From Alphaproteobacteria bacterium UBA4588 (GTDB lineage: Bacteria; Pseudomonadota; Alphaproteobacteria; Rhodobacterales; Rhodobacteraceae): DNA of 64,000 nt. The translations under genes were made by a program, and so were the position numbers. The stretch spans positions 62,001 to 126,000 of the forward strand of contig CAJJAW010000005.1 in NCBI GenBank assembly GCA_905182195.1, written 5' to 3'. Numbering within the stretch: the stretch's first letter is position 1; each line of letters opens with the position of its first letter. A model generated the notes under the pieces. That model was not told the DNA's origin. It searched no databases and worked only from the letters and a program-made list of their open reading frames with translations. Shown in pieces: positions 25,473-34,452 of the stretch.

Positions 25473-26816
25473 CTATACCCGATCTTGCAAAGCCCGCATC
25501 TGTCGGTTTTGGCGCGCGGCTAAGGCACGTTGGTCCACAGTAGTGATTTGGCCACCTGCCACTACCTGCTTGCCATTCACAAACACATCGCGGGCCAAAC
25601 TAGGCCCAGCTAATAGGATAGCCGCTGGGTCCCAGTTGCCCGCGGCGCTGACATCATCCATATCCCAAATTACCACATCAGCACATTTACCCACATCAAG
25701 GGACCCACAATCATCACGCCCCAAAACTTGGGCGCCACCAGAAGTGGCAATCTCTAGAGCTGTCCCAGGCGACATTGCACCTGCGCCATAGGCAATACGT
25801 TGCAACAGCATGGCTTGCCGCGCTTCCGCCATCAAATTTCCTGAATCATTGGAGGCTGAGCCGTCCACGCCAAGGCCCACAGGCACACCCGCAACTCTCA
25901 TTGCTTGCACCGGCGCTATACCAGAGGCCAAACGGCAATTTGAGCAAGGGCAGTGCGCAATCCCAGTTTGGGTCCTTGAAAACATAGCAATCTCTTGCGG
26001 ATCAAGCTTTACGCAGTGGGCGTGCCATACATCTGGGCCTGTCCAACCCAGCTCCTCCGCATATTGCCCCGGTCGCATACCAAACTTTTCCAAGCTGTAG
26101 GCAATATCTTCGTCATTCTCTGCCAGATGCGTGTGCATCATGACGCCTTTATCGCGGGCCAGCATAGCCGCATCACGCATCAGCTCTTGGCTCACCGAAA
26201 AGGGAGAACAGGGTGCAACCCCAACCCGAAGCATCGATCCATGGCTGGGGTCATGGAACGCATCTATTACCCTGATCATATCATCTAAAATTGCTTGCTC
26301 ACCTTCAACCAAATTATCAGGAGGCAAACCCCCATCGCTTTCACCAATACTCATGGCGCCGCGCGTGGGGTGAAAGCGCATGCCAATCTCTTGAGCAGCA
26401 TGCATGCTATCCTCAAGCCGTGTGCCGTTGGGGTACAGATACAGATGATCTGAAGTCATAGTACAGCCCGACAGTAGCAGCTCAGCCATCCCAACCTGTG
26501 CAGATGTAAAAAAATCATCTGGCAGCATCGCAGCCCATATAGGATAGAGCGTTTGCAACCAGCCAAACAGCCCCACGTCTTGTGCAGCAGGTACGGCACG
26601 GGTCATGGTTTGATAGAGATGGTGGTGGGTGTTGACCAAACCTGGCGTGACCAGACAGCCCTCTGCGTTGATCACTTGGCAGTCCTGCGCCGGCAAACCA
26701 ACGCCCACGGCCGCTATCACCCCATCCCGCAGCAATAGATCACCTGACGGAATAGTCCGGCGGTTGGCGTCCATGGTCAACACTAAACGGGCATTTTGAA
26801 TTAGCGTGTCAGTCAA
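25473..26816 (-). CDS. 8-oxoguanine deaminase-type amidohydrolase (AtzA/TrzN-like family)
   Basis: The 447-residue amidohydrolase has TPGLVNTHHHLYQTMTRAVP, CTMTSDHLYLYPNG, APCSPFSVSQELM, MHTHLAENDEDI, HAHCVKLD and GLGVDGSASNDSGNLM. This is the pattern of 8-oxoguanine deaminases and related hydroxyatrazine hydrolases; here deamination of 8-oxoguanine or isoguanine to a urate- or xanthine-type product is likeliest. I choose a TTG start at 26816 (reads MTDTLIQNARLVLTMD), overlapping the hisN-like gene by 8 nt; an ATG at 26891 would place 75 bases inside that gene. It lies tail to tail with guanine deaminase. With PuuD at the window end it points to active purine breakdown. Confidence 0.82.
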   Translation of the reverse strand: MTDTLIQNARLVLTMDANRRTIPSGDLLLRDGVIAAVGVGLPAQDCQVINAEGCLVTPGLVNTHHHLYQTMTRAVPAAQDVGLFGWLQTLYPIWAAMLPDDFFTSAQVGMAELLLSGCTMTSDHLYLYPNGTRLEDSMHAAQEIGMRFHPTRGAMSIGESDGGLPPDNLVEGEQAILDDMIRVIDAFHDPSHGSMLRVGVAPCSPFSVSQELMRDAAMLARDKGVMMHTHLAENDEDIAYSLEKFGMRPGQYAEELGWTGPDVWHAHCVKLDPQEIAMFSRTQTGIAHCPCSNCRLASGIAPVQAMRVAGVPVGLGVDGSASNDSGNLMAEARQAMLLQRIAYGAGAMSPGTALEIATSGGAQVLGRDDCGSLDVGKCADVVIWDMDDVSAAGNWDPAAILLAGPSLARDVFVNGKQVVAGGQITTVDQRALAARQNRQMRALQDRV

Positions 26817-27618
26817 GCGGCACCTGCTGCAAAATCTCGAGCGCCGCTTTGTGAAGCTCAGGAGTCGCTGCACAAATACACCTACCGCCATTCATAGGAT
26901 CCCCACCGCGCCAGTCTGTGGCAACACCGCCAGCTGCACGAACTAAGGCGATAGGTGCTTGGATATCATAAGCTTCCAAACCAGCCTCAATCACTAAATC
27001 TATATGGCCCGCAGCTAGCAGCGCATAGGCATAGCAATCCATACCATAGCGAACCAATTTACAGGCACTCGCCACTTTATTGAAAGCATCGGCCTCAGTA
27101 TCACTGCCAACTTCTGGGTAGGTCGTGAAGATTATCGCCGCAGACAAAATCTGAGTGTTCCGGGTGACCAGTGGTGTTTGTACACCATTACGCTCCATAA
27201 ACGCATAGCCAAGCCCACCAACAAACCGCTCGCCTGTGTAGGGTTGATCAATCATTCCAAAAATTGGTGCAGTCCCATCATTCAGCGCAATCAACGTGCC
27301 CCAAGTCGGCGTACCACTTACATATCCTCGGGTGCCATCAATTGGATCAAGCACCCAAGCCAAACCGGAAGTACCGTCTTGGTTCTGTTCTTCCTCACCA
27401 ATGATTGCATCCTGCGGCCGTTGAATTGCCAACACGGCCCGCATCGCCTGCTCTGCTGCCCTGTCGGCTTGTGTGACAGGGTCAAACCCGACCTCCAGCT
27501 TGTTGTTGGCTGTCAGGGTGGGAGTTCGAAACCATTTCAATGTCTCGACTGACGCCACATCTGCCATCTGATAAGCTAGCGACAAAACCGTGTCGGCCGT
27601 TGGGATTGTTTTGGTCAT
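26809..27618 (-). CDS. Inositol monophosphatase family protein, histidinol-phosphatase (HisN) type
   Basis: The 269-residue phosphatase has the metal sites of the IMPase family: DPVTQADRAAEQAMRAVL, IIGEEEQNQDG, WVLDPIDGTRGYVSGTPTWG and GLEAYDIQAPIALVRAAGG. The DPIDGTRGY form and length resemble HisN-type histidinol phosphatases, which act in histidine synthesis, rather than SuhB. It starts a minus-strand pair with the deaminase. Substrate assignment within the family is moderate. Confidence 0.85.
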   Translation of the reverse strand: MTKTIPTADTVLSLAYQMADVASVETLKWFRTPTLTANNKLEVGFDPVTQADRAAEQAMRAVLAIQRPQDAIIGEEEQNQDGTSGLAWVLDPIDGTRGYVSGTPTWGTLIALNDGTAPIFGMIDQPYTGERFVGGLGYAFMERNGVQTPLVTRNTQILSAAIIFTTYPEVGSDTEADAFNKVASACKLVRYGMDCYAYALLAAGHIDLVIEAGLEAYDIQAPIALVRAAGGVATDWRGGDPMNGGRCICAATPELHKAALEILQQVPLD

Positions 27619-27842
27619 GGAACTTCTTTCATAATTAGGTGCATCTAGGGCCAGCGGGGCAACTTGGTCAAGCGCACCAACTATTCAGCCGTGCTCACCA
27701 TGCGCGCTCAATTTAGCAGCAGTTTGGGCTGATTTTTGGACAAAACTGAACAAACAGGGTATTAAGTTTTGACAGGGCCAGGATACTTATTCTCACAACA
27801 ACATTCACCGCAACTTCACTAAATTTCGCACTATAAAATTGT

Positions 27843-27859
27843 TTGGAATATATTTCCAA
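27843..27859. promoter_or_regulatory. 17-bp inverted repeat upstream of the quinone oxidoreductase gene
   Basis: TTGGAA-TATAT-TTCCAA has perfect 6-bp arms in the 331-base gap between the divergent hisN-like and oxidoreductase genes, about 90 bases before the latter. It looks like a regulator-binding site, but no regulator gene is next to it. The rest of the gap shows no gene. Confidence 0.4.
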
Positions 27860-27949
27860 CTTTTTCTCTTGGTATTATGCTCTAGAATCCTACAAGAAAA
27901 ACTGCTTACTTAACTCTCAAACAATTCATAAATAAGTTGATTTAGCCCA

Positions 27950-28921
27950 ATGCTTACACTCCAAGTCCAAGATCACGCTAAACCACCTGTATTTTCAAAC
28001 ATACCCGTCCCGACGCTTGATGCGCACCAAATTTTAATCCACACGGCTGCATGCGCCCTGAATTTTGCAGACTTGCTGATGATCCGTGGCACCTATCAAG
28101 AAACGCCGGCCCTGCCCTTCACACTGGGCATGGAAGTTTCTGGAAACGTGGCAGCTATTGGAAGCGCTGTAACTAGTTTTAAAATAGGTGATCGTGTCGC
28201 AGCATTTTCTGGCTCTGGTGGCTTGGCAGAGTTTTGTGCGGTGGATGTATCGCGCTGCCTCATAATCTCCAAAAACTTACCTTTTGAAACAGCGGCTGCA
28301 GCTCTGATCAGTTATGGCACGTCGCATTTAGCACTTACCCACCGTGCTAAAGTGAGACCGGGTGACACCTTACTAGTATTGGGCGCCGCCGGCGGAGTCG
28401 GCTTGACAGCGGTTGAAATTGGCGCCGCTTTGGGCGCTCGGGTCATCGCAGTGGCCCGTGGACAAGATAAGCTTGATGCTTGTCGAGAACGCGGTGCTGA
28501 CATTACGATCGACAGCTCTAGCGAAGATATGATTGGCATTATCAAAGCGCTTGGCGGAGTGGATATCGTGTATGACCCTGTGGGCGGGGATCCTTTTGTA
28601 GCGGCACTGAAGTGCTGCAAACCAGAGGCGCGCTATCTGACGATTGGCTTTGCCAGTGGCGACGTACCCCAAATCAAAGCTAATCATCTGCTCGTAAAAA
28701 ACGTAGATGTTATGGGCTTTTACTGGGGTGGATATTTAAGTTTTGCACCAAGAACCTTGACTGAAAGCCTCACACAGGCCCTTAAATTAATTGTAAATGG
28801 AACACTTAAACCACACATTAGCGAGGTGTATCACTTCAAAAAATCCATTGAGGCATTGGATCACCTCAAAGCGCGTAAATCGATAGGTAAATTGGTTGTG
28901 CGCGGCCCCAAACCTACCTGA
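27950..28921 (+). CDS. NADPH:quinone oxidoreductase family protein (zinc-independent MDR)
   Basis: The 323-residue medium-chain dehydrogenase/reductase lacks zinc-site cysteines and has the quinone oxidoreductase pattern. ACALNFADLLMIRGTYQ and LPFTLGMEVSGNVAAIG come first, then the nucleotide site VLGAAGGVGLTAVEIGAALG, then VDIVYDPVGGDPF. It uses NADPH to reduce quinones or enones. It is a single gene ahead of the Bax-inhibitor gene. Confidence 0.87.
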   Translation: MLTLQVQDHAKPPVFSNIPVPTLDAHQILIHTAACALNFADLLMIRGTYQETPALPFTLGMEVSGNVAAIGSAVTSFKIGDRVAAFSGSGGLAEFCAVDVSRCLIISKNLPFETAAAALISYGTSHLALTHRAKVRPGDTLLVLGAAGGVGLTAVEIGAALGARVIAVARGQDKLDACRERGADITIDSSSEDMIGIIKALGGVDIVYDPVGGDPFVAALKCCKPEARYLTIGFASGDVPQIKANHLLVKNVDVMGFYWGGYLSFAPRTLTESLTQALKLIVNGTLKPHISEVYHFKKSIEALDHLKARKSIGKLVVRGPKPT

Positions 28922-28986
28922 TAATATCACTTATGGCAGTTTTAAAAAGTTTTGAATAAATATGACACCTATAAGTATTGAATTCC

Positions 28987-29015
28987 CTTGAATTTAGGCA
29001 AGATAAGGCCAATAT
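28987..29015 (+). promoter_or_regulatory. Possible sigma-32-like promoter for the Bax-inhibitor-1 gene
   Basis: CTTGAA at 28987-28992 and CAATAT at 29010-29015 with a 17-base spacer fit the loose alphaproteobacterial heat-shock pattern (CTTGA, 17-18 bases, A/T-rich hexamer). It lies 50-80 bases before the start codon. The match is weak in the -10 element. Confidence 0.3.
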
Positions 29016-29067
29016 TAACAGTAATCGCGAAACCTTCGCTGCACTTACACTATTTTTGGAGACCAAC

Positions 29068-29847
29068 ATGGCAGATTATAATACAGCAACCGCCAATGCC
29101 GGCAGTCGTACGGCGGCCATTGACGCAGGCTTGCGGGCACACATGAACAAAGTTTACAGCACAATGTCAGTTGGTATGGTGATTACTGCCGTCGCTGCTT
29201 GGGCTATCGCGGGCTTAGCCACCACAACAGATCCTACTCTTGCGGCTGCACAATTGCCAAATGGCAAACTGTTAACGGGCTTTGGTCTCACAATTTATGG
29301 AACACCCCTGAAGTATGTGATCATGTTTGCTCCATTGGCTGTACTGTTTCTTGGTATGGGAAAAGTGATGCGCAGCGCCTCAGCGGCTGGAGCACAATTA
29401 TTCTTTTTTGTGTTTGCAACGTTGATCGGGCTTTCACTAAGCTCAATCTTTATTCGCTACACTGGCCATTCGATAACGCAAACCTTTTTGGTTACCGCTA
29501 TCGCCTTCGCTGGACTATCACTGTTTGGCTATACAACTAAAAACGATATATCCGGTTGGGGCAGCTTTTTGATCATGGGCGTCATTGGATTAGTTGTGGC
29601 TATGATCGTAAATATCTTCCTGCAATCACCTGCTTTGCTGTTCGCAATCTCTGGTATTGGTGTGTTGGTCTTTGCAGGTCTCACTGCATATGACACGCAG
29701 AACATCAAGAACCAGTATCTGGCGCATGCCCATCACGGCGATCAAGATTGGCTGGCAAAATCTGCCATCTTTGGTGCGTTAAACCTATATCTCGATTTTC
29801 TAAATATGTTTTCGTTTTTATTAATGTTCATGGGCAATAACGAGTAG
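29068..29847 (+). CDS. Bax inhibitor-1 / YbhL family membrane protein
   Basis: The 259-residue protein has a short polar head followed by seven hydrophobic helices. It begins MADYNTATANAGSRTAAIDA and contains VYSTMSVGMVITAVAAWAIA-like segments, HMNKVYSTM, LIGLSLSSIFIRYTG and the C-terminal AYDTQNIKNQYLAH, with INLFLDFLN-like LNLYLDFLNMF. It is the usual BI-1/TMBIM pattern of a proton-sensitive ion channel in the inner membrane. The start at 29068 has TTGGAGA upstream; a longer frame from 28978 is not supported. A strong terminator follows. Confidence 0.93.
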   Translation: MADYNTATANAGSRTAAIDAGLRAHMNKVYSTMSVGMVITAVAAWAIAGLATTTDPTLAAAQLPNGKLLTGFGLTIYGTPLKYVIMFAPLAVLFLGMGKVMRSASAAGAQLFFFVFATLIGLSLSSIFIRYTGHSITQTFLVTAIAFAGLSLFGYTTKNDISGWGSFLIMGVIGLVVAMIVNIFLQSPALLFAISGIGVLVFAGLTAYDTQNIKNQYLAHAHHGDQDWLAKSAIFGALNLYLDFLNMFSFLLMFMGNNE

Positions 29848-29878
29848 CAAATCTGGAAGATACTAAAAGTTAACTAAA

Positions 29879-29909
29879 TACCCTACCAGAAACGGTGGGG
29901 TATTTTTTT
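29879..29909 (+). terminator. Rho-independent terminator after the Bax-inhibitor gene
   Basis: Arms TACCCTACC and GGTGGGGTA (one G-T wobble position) with a 6-base loop, followed by a run of seven T. Begins 31 bases after the stop codon. Confidence 0.88.
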
Positions 29910-29994
29910 ACCCAGTTTATTTTGATGGATCAAGATTGCCCCAATCCAGCAGGTCAATCAATAAAGTCCGCACCCCCCCTAAACTAGTGCGCAA

Positions 29995-30022
29995 TAAAAA
30001 AGGCCGCGCTATTGCACGGCCT
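29995..30022 (-). terminator. Rho-independent terminator of rpmG
   Basis: On the minus strand, arms AGGCCG and CGGCCT around a GC-containing loop, followed by a run of T (A-run at 29995-30000 on the plus strand). It lies 25 bases beyond the rpmG stop. Confidence 0.82.
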
Positions 30023-30046
30023 CTGAAAACTAAAGTTGACGTTTGC

Positions 30047-30214
30047 TTACTTAATTTTACCTTCTTTGTATTCAACATGCTTGCGTGCAACCGGATCATA
30101 CTTCCGGGCGACCATTTTTTCAGTCATGGTTCGTGCATTTTTCTTAGTCACGTAAAAATGGCCAGTTCCCGCGCTTGAATTCAGGCGGATTTTAATTGTG
30201 GTTGGCTTCGCCAT
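30047..30214 (-). CDS. rpmG: 50S ribosomal protein L33
   Basis: The 55-residue basic protein reads [20 protein letters not shown], then [14 protein letters not shown] and [14 protein letters not shown], the standard L33 of the large ribosomal subunit. It has no zinc-binding cysteines, so it is the C-minus form. The start at 30214 has GGAGAA upstream. It is a single gene with its own terminator. Confidence 0.97.
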   Translation of the reverse strand: MAKPTTIKIRLNSSAGTGHFYVTKKNARTMTEKMVARKYDPVARKHVEYKEGKIK

Positions 30215-30326
30215 TGTAATTCTCCTACGGGCGCAGCCTCTTGGCCGCATTAATCCTGTTGTCTCGGCTTTTAACGCTCTGACTGGCGCTGTCAACCGAT
30301 TCACGCGGCCAGAGTGTATCAAAAGT

Positions 30327-30697
30327 GCGCGGGGGGCCTGTAAGCCGGATTTTGTCCAGACTGACGCAGTTTCCTACGCAATCTTGGGCAATCATTCATC
30401 TCGTGAGCCTGTTACCAGACCCCTCTAGCTGCCAACCCGAACCTGCGGGGATGAAACCTCCCATATGCGGCTCCTATTTGGCATTGCTCCCGGTGGGGCT
30501 TGCCGTGCCACGACTGTTACCAGTCGCGCGGTGGGCTTTACCCCACCGTTTCACCATTACCTTGCATGCAAGGCTGTCTCTTCTCTGTGGCGCTTTCCCT
30601 GGGGTTGCCCCCGCCGGGCGTTACCCGGCACCGTTGTTTCAGGGAGTCCGGACTTTCCTCGAGGGTTGTCCCTCGCGATTGCCCAGCCCCCCGCGCA
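30327..30697 (-). ncRNA. rnpB: RNase P RNA, bacterial type A
   Basis: On the minus strand the conserved 5-prime block GAGGAAAGTCCGGACTCC (from 30644-30661) and the 3-prime block ACAAAATCCGGCTTACAGG are both present about 300 bases apart. The ends pair perfectly as helix P1: TGCGCGGGGGGC at 30686-30697 with its complement at 30327-30338. This is the catalytic RNA that matures tRNA 5-prime ends. Several open frames cross this stretch on the other strand and should be ignored. The GC content is far higher than in the neighbours, as expected for this RNA. Confidence 0.96.
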
Positions 30698-30727
30698 GAA
30701 TGGTGTTAGGCGGCCATGCCCTTTTGG

Positions 30728-31471
30728 TCAAGGCTCTACGACGGCCGGGTAGCTTTGGGCCAGGTCAGATAGAATTTGAATGTCTTGATCATCCAGCGGA
30801 CCATATGCTTCTGGACGGAATCTTTGGCGGAAAGCCTCCAGCACTATAGCCTGGTATGTATCATCCTCGTAGGCCAAGCTTGGAATTAAATACCCGAATT
30901 TCCGCGCTGCCTCTGGGAATGGTAATGTTAGCGCATGGGCCTGCCCACGAAATATAGCCAAGCCATCCAGCGCCAAGCACTGCCAGTCAAACAACCGCCC
31001 AGGGTCTTTTTTACGGTCAGGGGCCATATCAGAATGGCCTATCACTTTGTCAGCTGAAATGGCCCAACGCTGCTTCACTTCGCCTAGCAAGGCTTTTAAT
31101 CCCTCCATTTGCAGCACAGAAAATCCATGATTGCCCGCATTACAAAGTTCCACTCCAATTGAAGCCGAGTTGATATCGTGATAGGCGCCCCAAGATCCAG
31201 CACCTGCATGCCAGGCCCGCTGCGCTTCCGCAACAAGCTGTATTACGCCGCCCTGCTGGTCTATTAGATAGTGCGCTGAAACCTCATGCTTAGGATCACT
31301 CAACCGCTCTAGTGCGGCCTCCAAGCTTGGCATGGCCGTGTAGTGCAGAACAATCAAGCTTGGGCCCTTCACACCACGCCGCTGGCCGAAATTTGGCGAT
31401 GGGTGCCGTTCTATGGCGATTTGGGTCAGTTTAGCACCGCTGCTCGAAAGGGCCTTGGATCCCAAGCACAT
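30728..31471 (-). CDS. N-acetylmuramoyl-L-alanine amidase (Amidase_2 type, AmiD-like)
   Basis: The protein (247 residues from the ATG at 31471) has the zinc amidase domain: SLIVLHYTAMPSLEAALERL with the first His, VSAHYLIDQQGGVIQLV, SIGVELCNAGNHGF, and KVIGHSDMAPDRKKDPGRLF with the other His and Asp. It cuts the amide between muramic acid and the stem peptide in cell-wall recycling. No signal peptide is seen. The family usually starts near RHPSPNFGQRRG. A CTG at 31429, overlapping the stop of the upstream lipoprotein gene as CTGA, would give that start, whereas the ATG at 31471 lies inside the upstream gene and lacks a ribosome site. The true start is uncertain. Confidence 0.9.
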   Translation of the reverse strand: MCLGSKALSSSGAKLTQIAIERHPSPNFGQRRGVKGPSLIVLHYTAMPSLEAALERLSDPKHEVSAHYLIDQQGGVIQLVAEAQRAWHAGAGSWGAYHDINSASIGVELCNAGNHGFSVLQMEGLKALLGEVKQRWAISADKVIGHSDMAPDRKKDPGRLFDWQCLALDGLAIFRGQAHALTLPFPEAARKFGYLIPSLAYEDDTYQAIVLEAFRQRFRPEAYGPLDDQDIQILSDLAQSYPAVVEP

Positions 31472-31980
31472 GCGAAACCATCGCCGTCGGGATCAATACC
31501 CAAAGCATCAATCTTTGGCCCACCACGTACCAAAAAGGCCTGTTGTGCGGAGTCTGTCGAACTAAACTTTCCACATCCGCCAAAGCTAAATGTTTTAGCG
31601 GACGTTCCAAATCGTTTGTACAGCTGCATGCCCACGGGATTGTTAGTTCGGATCGCATATTCCACAACATTTGGAAGGTTGTCGGTTCGCTGTGGCAACT
31701 CCCTCGCATCAATCACAATATATTTTGCCCGATTGGCCGCAATCCGCTCTGCGTCGCTTTCAACCGTTTGCGCAATTGCAACCGCGTCAAAATCTTGCTC
31801 ATTAGAAATTGTTCCACTTGTAGTCTGGGTTTGACTGTCCTGTTGCGCCGTTACTGTCCCCTCAGTTGCGATCTCACCATCTTGCGGATAATTGTAACTC
31901 GCGAGAATTACTTCACTGGGTAGCGTTGGGTCACAGGCCGCCAAAGGCAGCGCTATGACGATCATCACAAAATATTTCAT
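31426..31980 (-). CDS. Lipoprotein with Excalibur-like calcium-binding C-terminus
   Basis: The 184-residue protein begins with a lipoprotein signal (MKYFVMIVIALPLAAC, lipid-carrying Cys in the LAAC box). It continues with a Thr/Gln-rich linker and ends in a small domain with FSFGGCGKFSSTDSAQQAFL and DPDGDGFACAWD, resembling the Excalibur calcium-binding motif. It would be anchored in a membrane facing the periplasm. The ATG at 31980 has GGGAAAG upstream; ATG at 31992 is the alternative. Its stop touches the amidase gene, suggesting a shared role at the cell wall. No specific function is known to me. Confidence 0.75.
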   Translation of the reverse strand: MKYFVMIVIALPLAACDPTLPSEVILASYNYPQDGEIATEGTVTAQQDSQTQTTSGTISNEQDFDAVAIAQTVESDAERIAANRAKYIVIDARELPQRTDNLPNVVEYAIRTNNPVGMQLYKRFGTSAKTFSFGGCGKFSSTDSAQQAFLVRGGPKIDALGIDPDGDGFACAWDPRPFRAAVLN

Positions 31981-32095
31981 CAACTTTCCCATTCACGACA
32001 CCCATTAAGACAATGCCCAGATAATTCCAATTCACGCCATCATTACTATGATGCTAAACGCTACAAAACCACCAATTTAGAAACCCAGCCCAGCG

Positions 32096-33580
32096 CTATA
32101 GCCACCATTGATTAGGTTTAGCATTGAAACCCAATGCTTTTTCCAGCGCAAAGGCAGTATTAAGCAAATCGCCCTCTTCCCAAGGCTGACCAATCAATTG
32201 TAAGCCCAAGGGCAAGCCTTTTGGGTCAAGACCCGCGGGCACAGATATGCCTGGCAGCCCTGCCAAATTGACTGTTACTGTGAACACATCGAACAAATAC
32301 ATCTGTACCGGATCAGCATCCGCCATCTCACCAAGCCCAAAAGCGGCTGATGGGGTCGAAGGTGTCAATATAGCATCAATACCTGCGGCAAACACATCAT
32401 CAAAATCTTTCTTGATCAAAGCCCGCACACGGCGCGCACGATTGTAATATGCGTCATAAAATCCAGCGGACAACACATACGTCCCAACCATTACACGGCG
32501 CTGAACTTCAGCACCAAAACCTTCTGCCCGTGTCTTTTCATACATCTCAGTGATGCCATCGCCGGCTTCAAGCTTGGCACGATGCCCAAAACGTACACCA
32601 TCATAGCGCGCCAAGTTAGAGGAAGCCTCCGCAGGCGCAATCACATAATAGGCAGGCAAGGCATATTTGGTATGGGGCAGGCTGATGTCTTTCACAATTG
32701 CACCTGCATCGCGCAGCATGGCTGCACCTTCAGACCAAAGTGTTTCCAACTCATTAGGCATTCCATCAACCCTATATTCCTTTGGAATCCCGATGGTTTT
32801 ACCTCGGATGTCACCTGTCAAAGCTGCTTCAAAATTGGGCACAGGCAAGTTCATAGATGTGCTATCTTTCGCGTCAAACCCACACATGGCTTCCAGCATA
32901 ATGGCTGCGTCTCGGACGTCTTTAGTGATCGGACCAGCTTGGTCAAGCGATGACGCAAAGGCAACAATACCCCAGCGGGAACAGCGTCCATAGGTTGGTT
33001 TAATGCCAGTAATGCCAGTAAAGGCTGCCGGTTGGCGAATTGAGCCGCCCGTATCTGTGCCTGTGGCCGCAAAGCAAGTCTCAGCCGCAACCGCAGCCGC
33101 AGATCCACCGGAAGAGCCCCCCGGCGTCAATTCACGACCATCCACTTTCCAAGGATTCACAGCATTACCATAGATTGAAGTCTCGTTGGATGAGCCCATG
33201 GCAAACTCGTCCATGTTTAACTTACCGACCATAATAGCACCGGCATCAAAAAGCTTTTGTGACACAGTAGATTCGTACTGAGGCTTAAAGCCCTTCAAAA
33301 TAGCACTGGCGGCTTGGGTTGCGACGCCTTTAGTACAAAACAAATCCTTTATTCCGATTGGTAGGCCACACATGTCTGGCGCACCACCAACCTTCAATCT
33401 TAGATCCGCAGCAGAGGCTTGAGCCAGTGCAATCTCGGATGTGTTATGCACAAATACATTCAACGGCTTTGAGGCAGCCACAGCGGTCAAAGAGGCCTCA
33501 GTCAGTTCAACCGCAGTGGTTTGCCCGGAGCGTAACGCATCGCGCGCACCAGCTAAAGTGAGTTTCATCAAATCAGACAT
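32096..33580 (-). CDS. gatA: Aspartyl/glutamyl-tRNA amidotransferase subunit A
   Basis: The 494-residue amidase subunit has the Ser-cisSer-Lys triad: Lys in [12 protein letters not shown], the two Ser in [17 protein letters not shown] and [18 protein letters not shown]. It releases ammonia from glutamine for the transamidation of Glu-tRNA(Gln) or Asp-tRNA(Asn). Its ATG shares one base with the gatC stop (TAATG). gatB, needed for the complex, is not in the window. Confidence 0.96.
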   Translation of the reverse strand: MSDLMKLTLAGARDALRSGQTTAVELTEASLTAVAASKPLNVFVHNTSEIALAQASAADLRLKVGGAPDMCGLPIGIKDLFCTKGVATQAASAILKGFKPQYESTVSQKLFDAGAIMVGKLNMDEFAMGSSNETSIYGNAVNPWKVDGRELTPGGSSGGSAAAVAAETCFAATGTDTGGSIRQPAAFTGITGIKPTYGRCSRWGIVAFASSLDQAGPITKDVRDAAIMLEAMCGFDAKDSTSMNLPVPNFEAALTGDIRGKTIGIPKEYRVDGMPNELETLWSEGAAMLRDAGAIVKDISLPHTKYALPAYYVIAPAEASSNLARYDGVRFGHRAKLEAGDGITEMYEKTRAEGFGAEVQRRVMVGTYVLSAGFYDAYYNRARRVRALIKKDFDDVFAAGIDAILTPSTPSAAFGLGEMADADPVQMYLFDVFTVTVNLAGLPGISVPAGLDPKGLPLGLQLIGQPWEEGDLLNTAFALEKALGFNAKPNQWWL

Positions 33581-33867
33581 TATTCAACCACCACTGGCAC
33601 AGCGAAAAACCCTTCTCGAGCGTCTGGCGCGTTAGCTAAAACTGCAGCTTGTTGGTTGCCATCATTCACAACATCATCACGCCGGAACAGACGCTGAGGA
33701 GTTACAGAAGTCATCGGTTCGATACCCTCCACATCCACCTCATTTAACTGCTCAATAAAGCCCAAAATATTGGTAAATTCCTGTGCCAAAGCAGACAAGT
33801 CAACTTCATCCACCTTGATCCGGGCAAGCTTTGCAATGCGCGCTGCCGTTTTAATGTCGATCGTCAT
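33580..33867 (-). CDS. gatC: Aspartyl/glutamyl-tRNA amidotransferase subunit C
   Basis: The 95-residue protein has the GatC pattern: [58 protein letters not shown]. It holds GatA and GatB together. It is the first gene of the gatCA pair. Confidence 0.95.
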   Translation of the reverse strand: MTIDIKTAARIAKLARIKVDEVDLSALAQEFTNILGFIEQLNEVDVEGIEPMTSVTPQRLFRRDDVVNDGNQQAAVLANAPDAREGFFAVPVVVE

Positions 33868-33948
33868 GGATAATCCTCCACTTCGCCAGTTAGTTTTAAC
33901 GCTTACTAACTTGGGATTTGCAGGTTGCCAAGGGCTCGAGTGCCTAGC

Positions 33949-34407
33949 TCAGAGTTTGGTGCGTTGTTGCGTAAAAAAATCTACAAGTAGCGAAGCACAG
34001 GCCCGTTCAGAAATACCCCCAATCACTTCTGGCCGGTGATGGCTTTGCGGATGCGTAAATACCCGAGCACCGTGATCTATACCACCGGATTTGGGGTCTG
34101 GGGCCCCATAGATCACCCTTTCCACCCGCGAGTGAGCCAAGGCCCCAGCACACATTGCGCAGGGCTCAAGGGTGACATAAAGTGTACATCCAACCAAACG
34201 ATCTTGTCCCAAAGCTGTGGCGGCCTGCCGTATTACCAAGATTTCAGCATGGGCCGTAGGATCACAATCGCGGCGGGTTCGATTGCCCGATGAAGCCAAA
34301 ACCTTGCCCCGCGCATCTACGATCACAGCACCCACCGGCACCTCGCCCGCAGTGGCAGCTAGTTTTGCCTCCCTTAAGGCTAAACCCATTTGACTGGTGA
34401 ACCGCAT
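33949..34407 (-). CDS. tadA: tRNA-specific adenosine deaminase
   Basis: The 152-residue zinc deaminase has the catalytic motif TAHAEILVIR and the zinc motif LEPCAMCAGALAHSRVERVI. It converts adenosine 34 to inosine in tRNA(Arg). The stretch CDPTAHAEI and the length fit TadA rather than a nucleotide deaminase. It is divergent from rluB, 45 bases away. Confidence 0.93.
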   Translation of the reverse strand: MRFTSQMGLALREAKLAATAGEVPVGAVIVDARGKVLASSGNRTRRDCDPTAHAEILVIRQAATALGQDRLVGCTLYVTLEPCAMCAGALAHSRVERVIYGAPDPKSGGIDHGARVFTHPQSHHRPEVIGGISERACASLLVDFFTQQRTKL

Positions 34408-34452
34408 TCATCCTCGCTTGGCTTTACATTAAACACAGTCTAAGCCCAGCGC

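Noticed and set aside
28922-29067. A ybhL-type leader RNA ahead of the Bax-inhibitor-1 gene
   Set aside because: The known motif is from Rhizobiales and I could not find a matching conserved structure here.
30325-30849. Plus-strand open frames of 60-175 codons across the RNase P RNA
   Set aside because: They lie on the opposite strand of a structural RNA whose conserved blocks and P1 helix are clear; high GC makes chance frames long.
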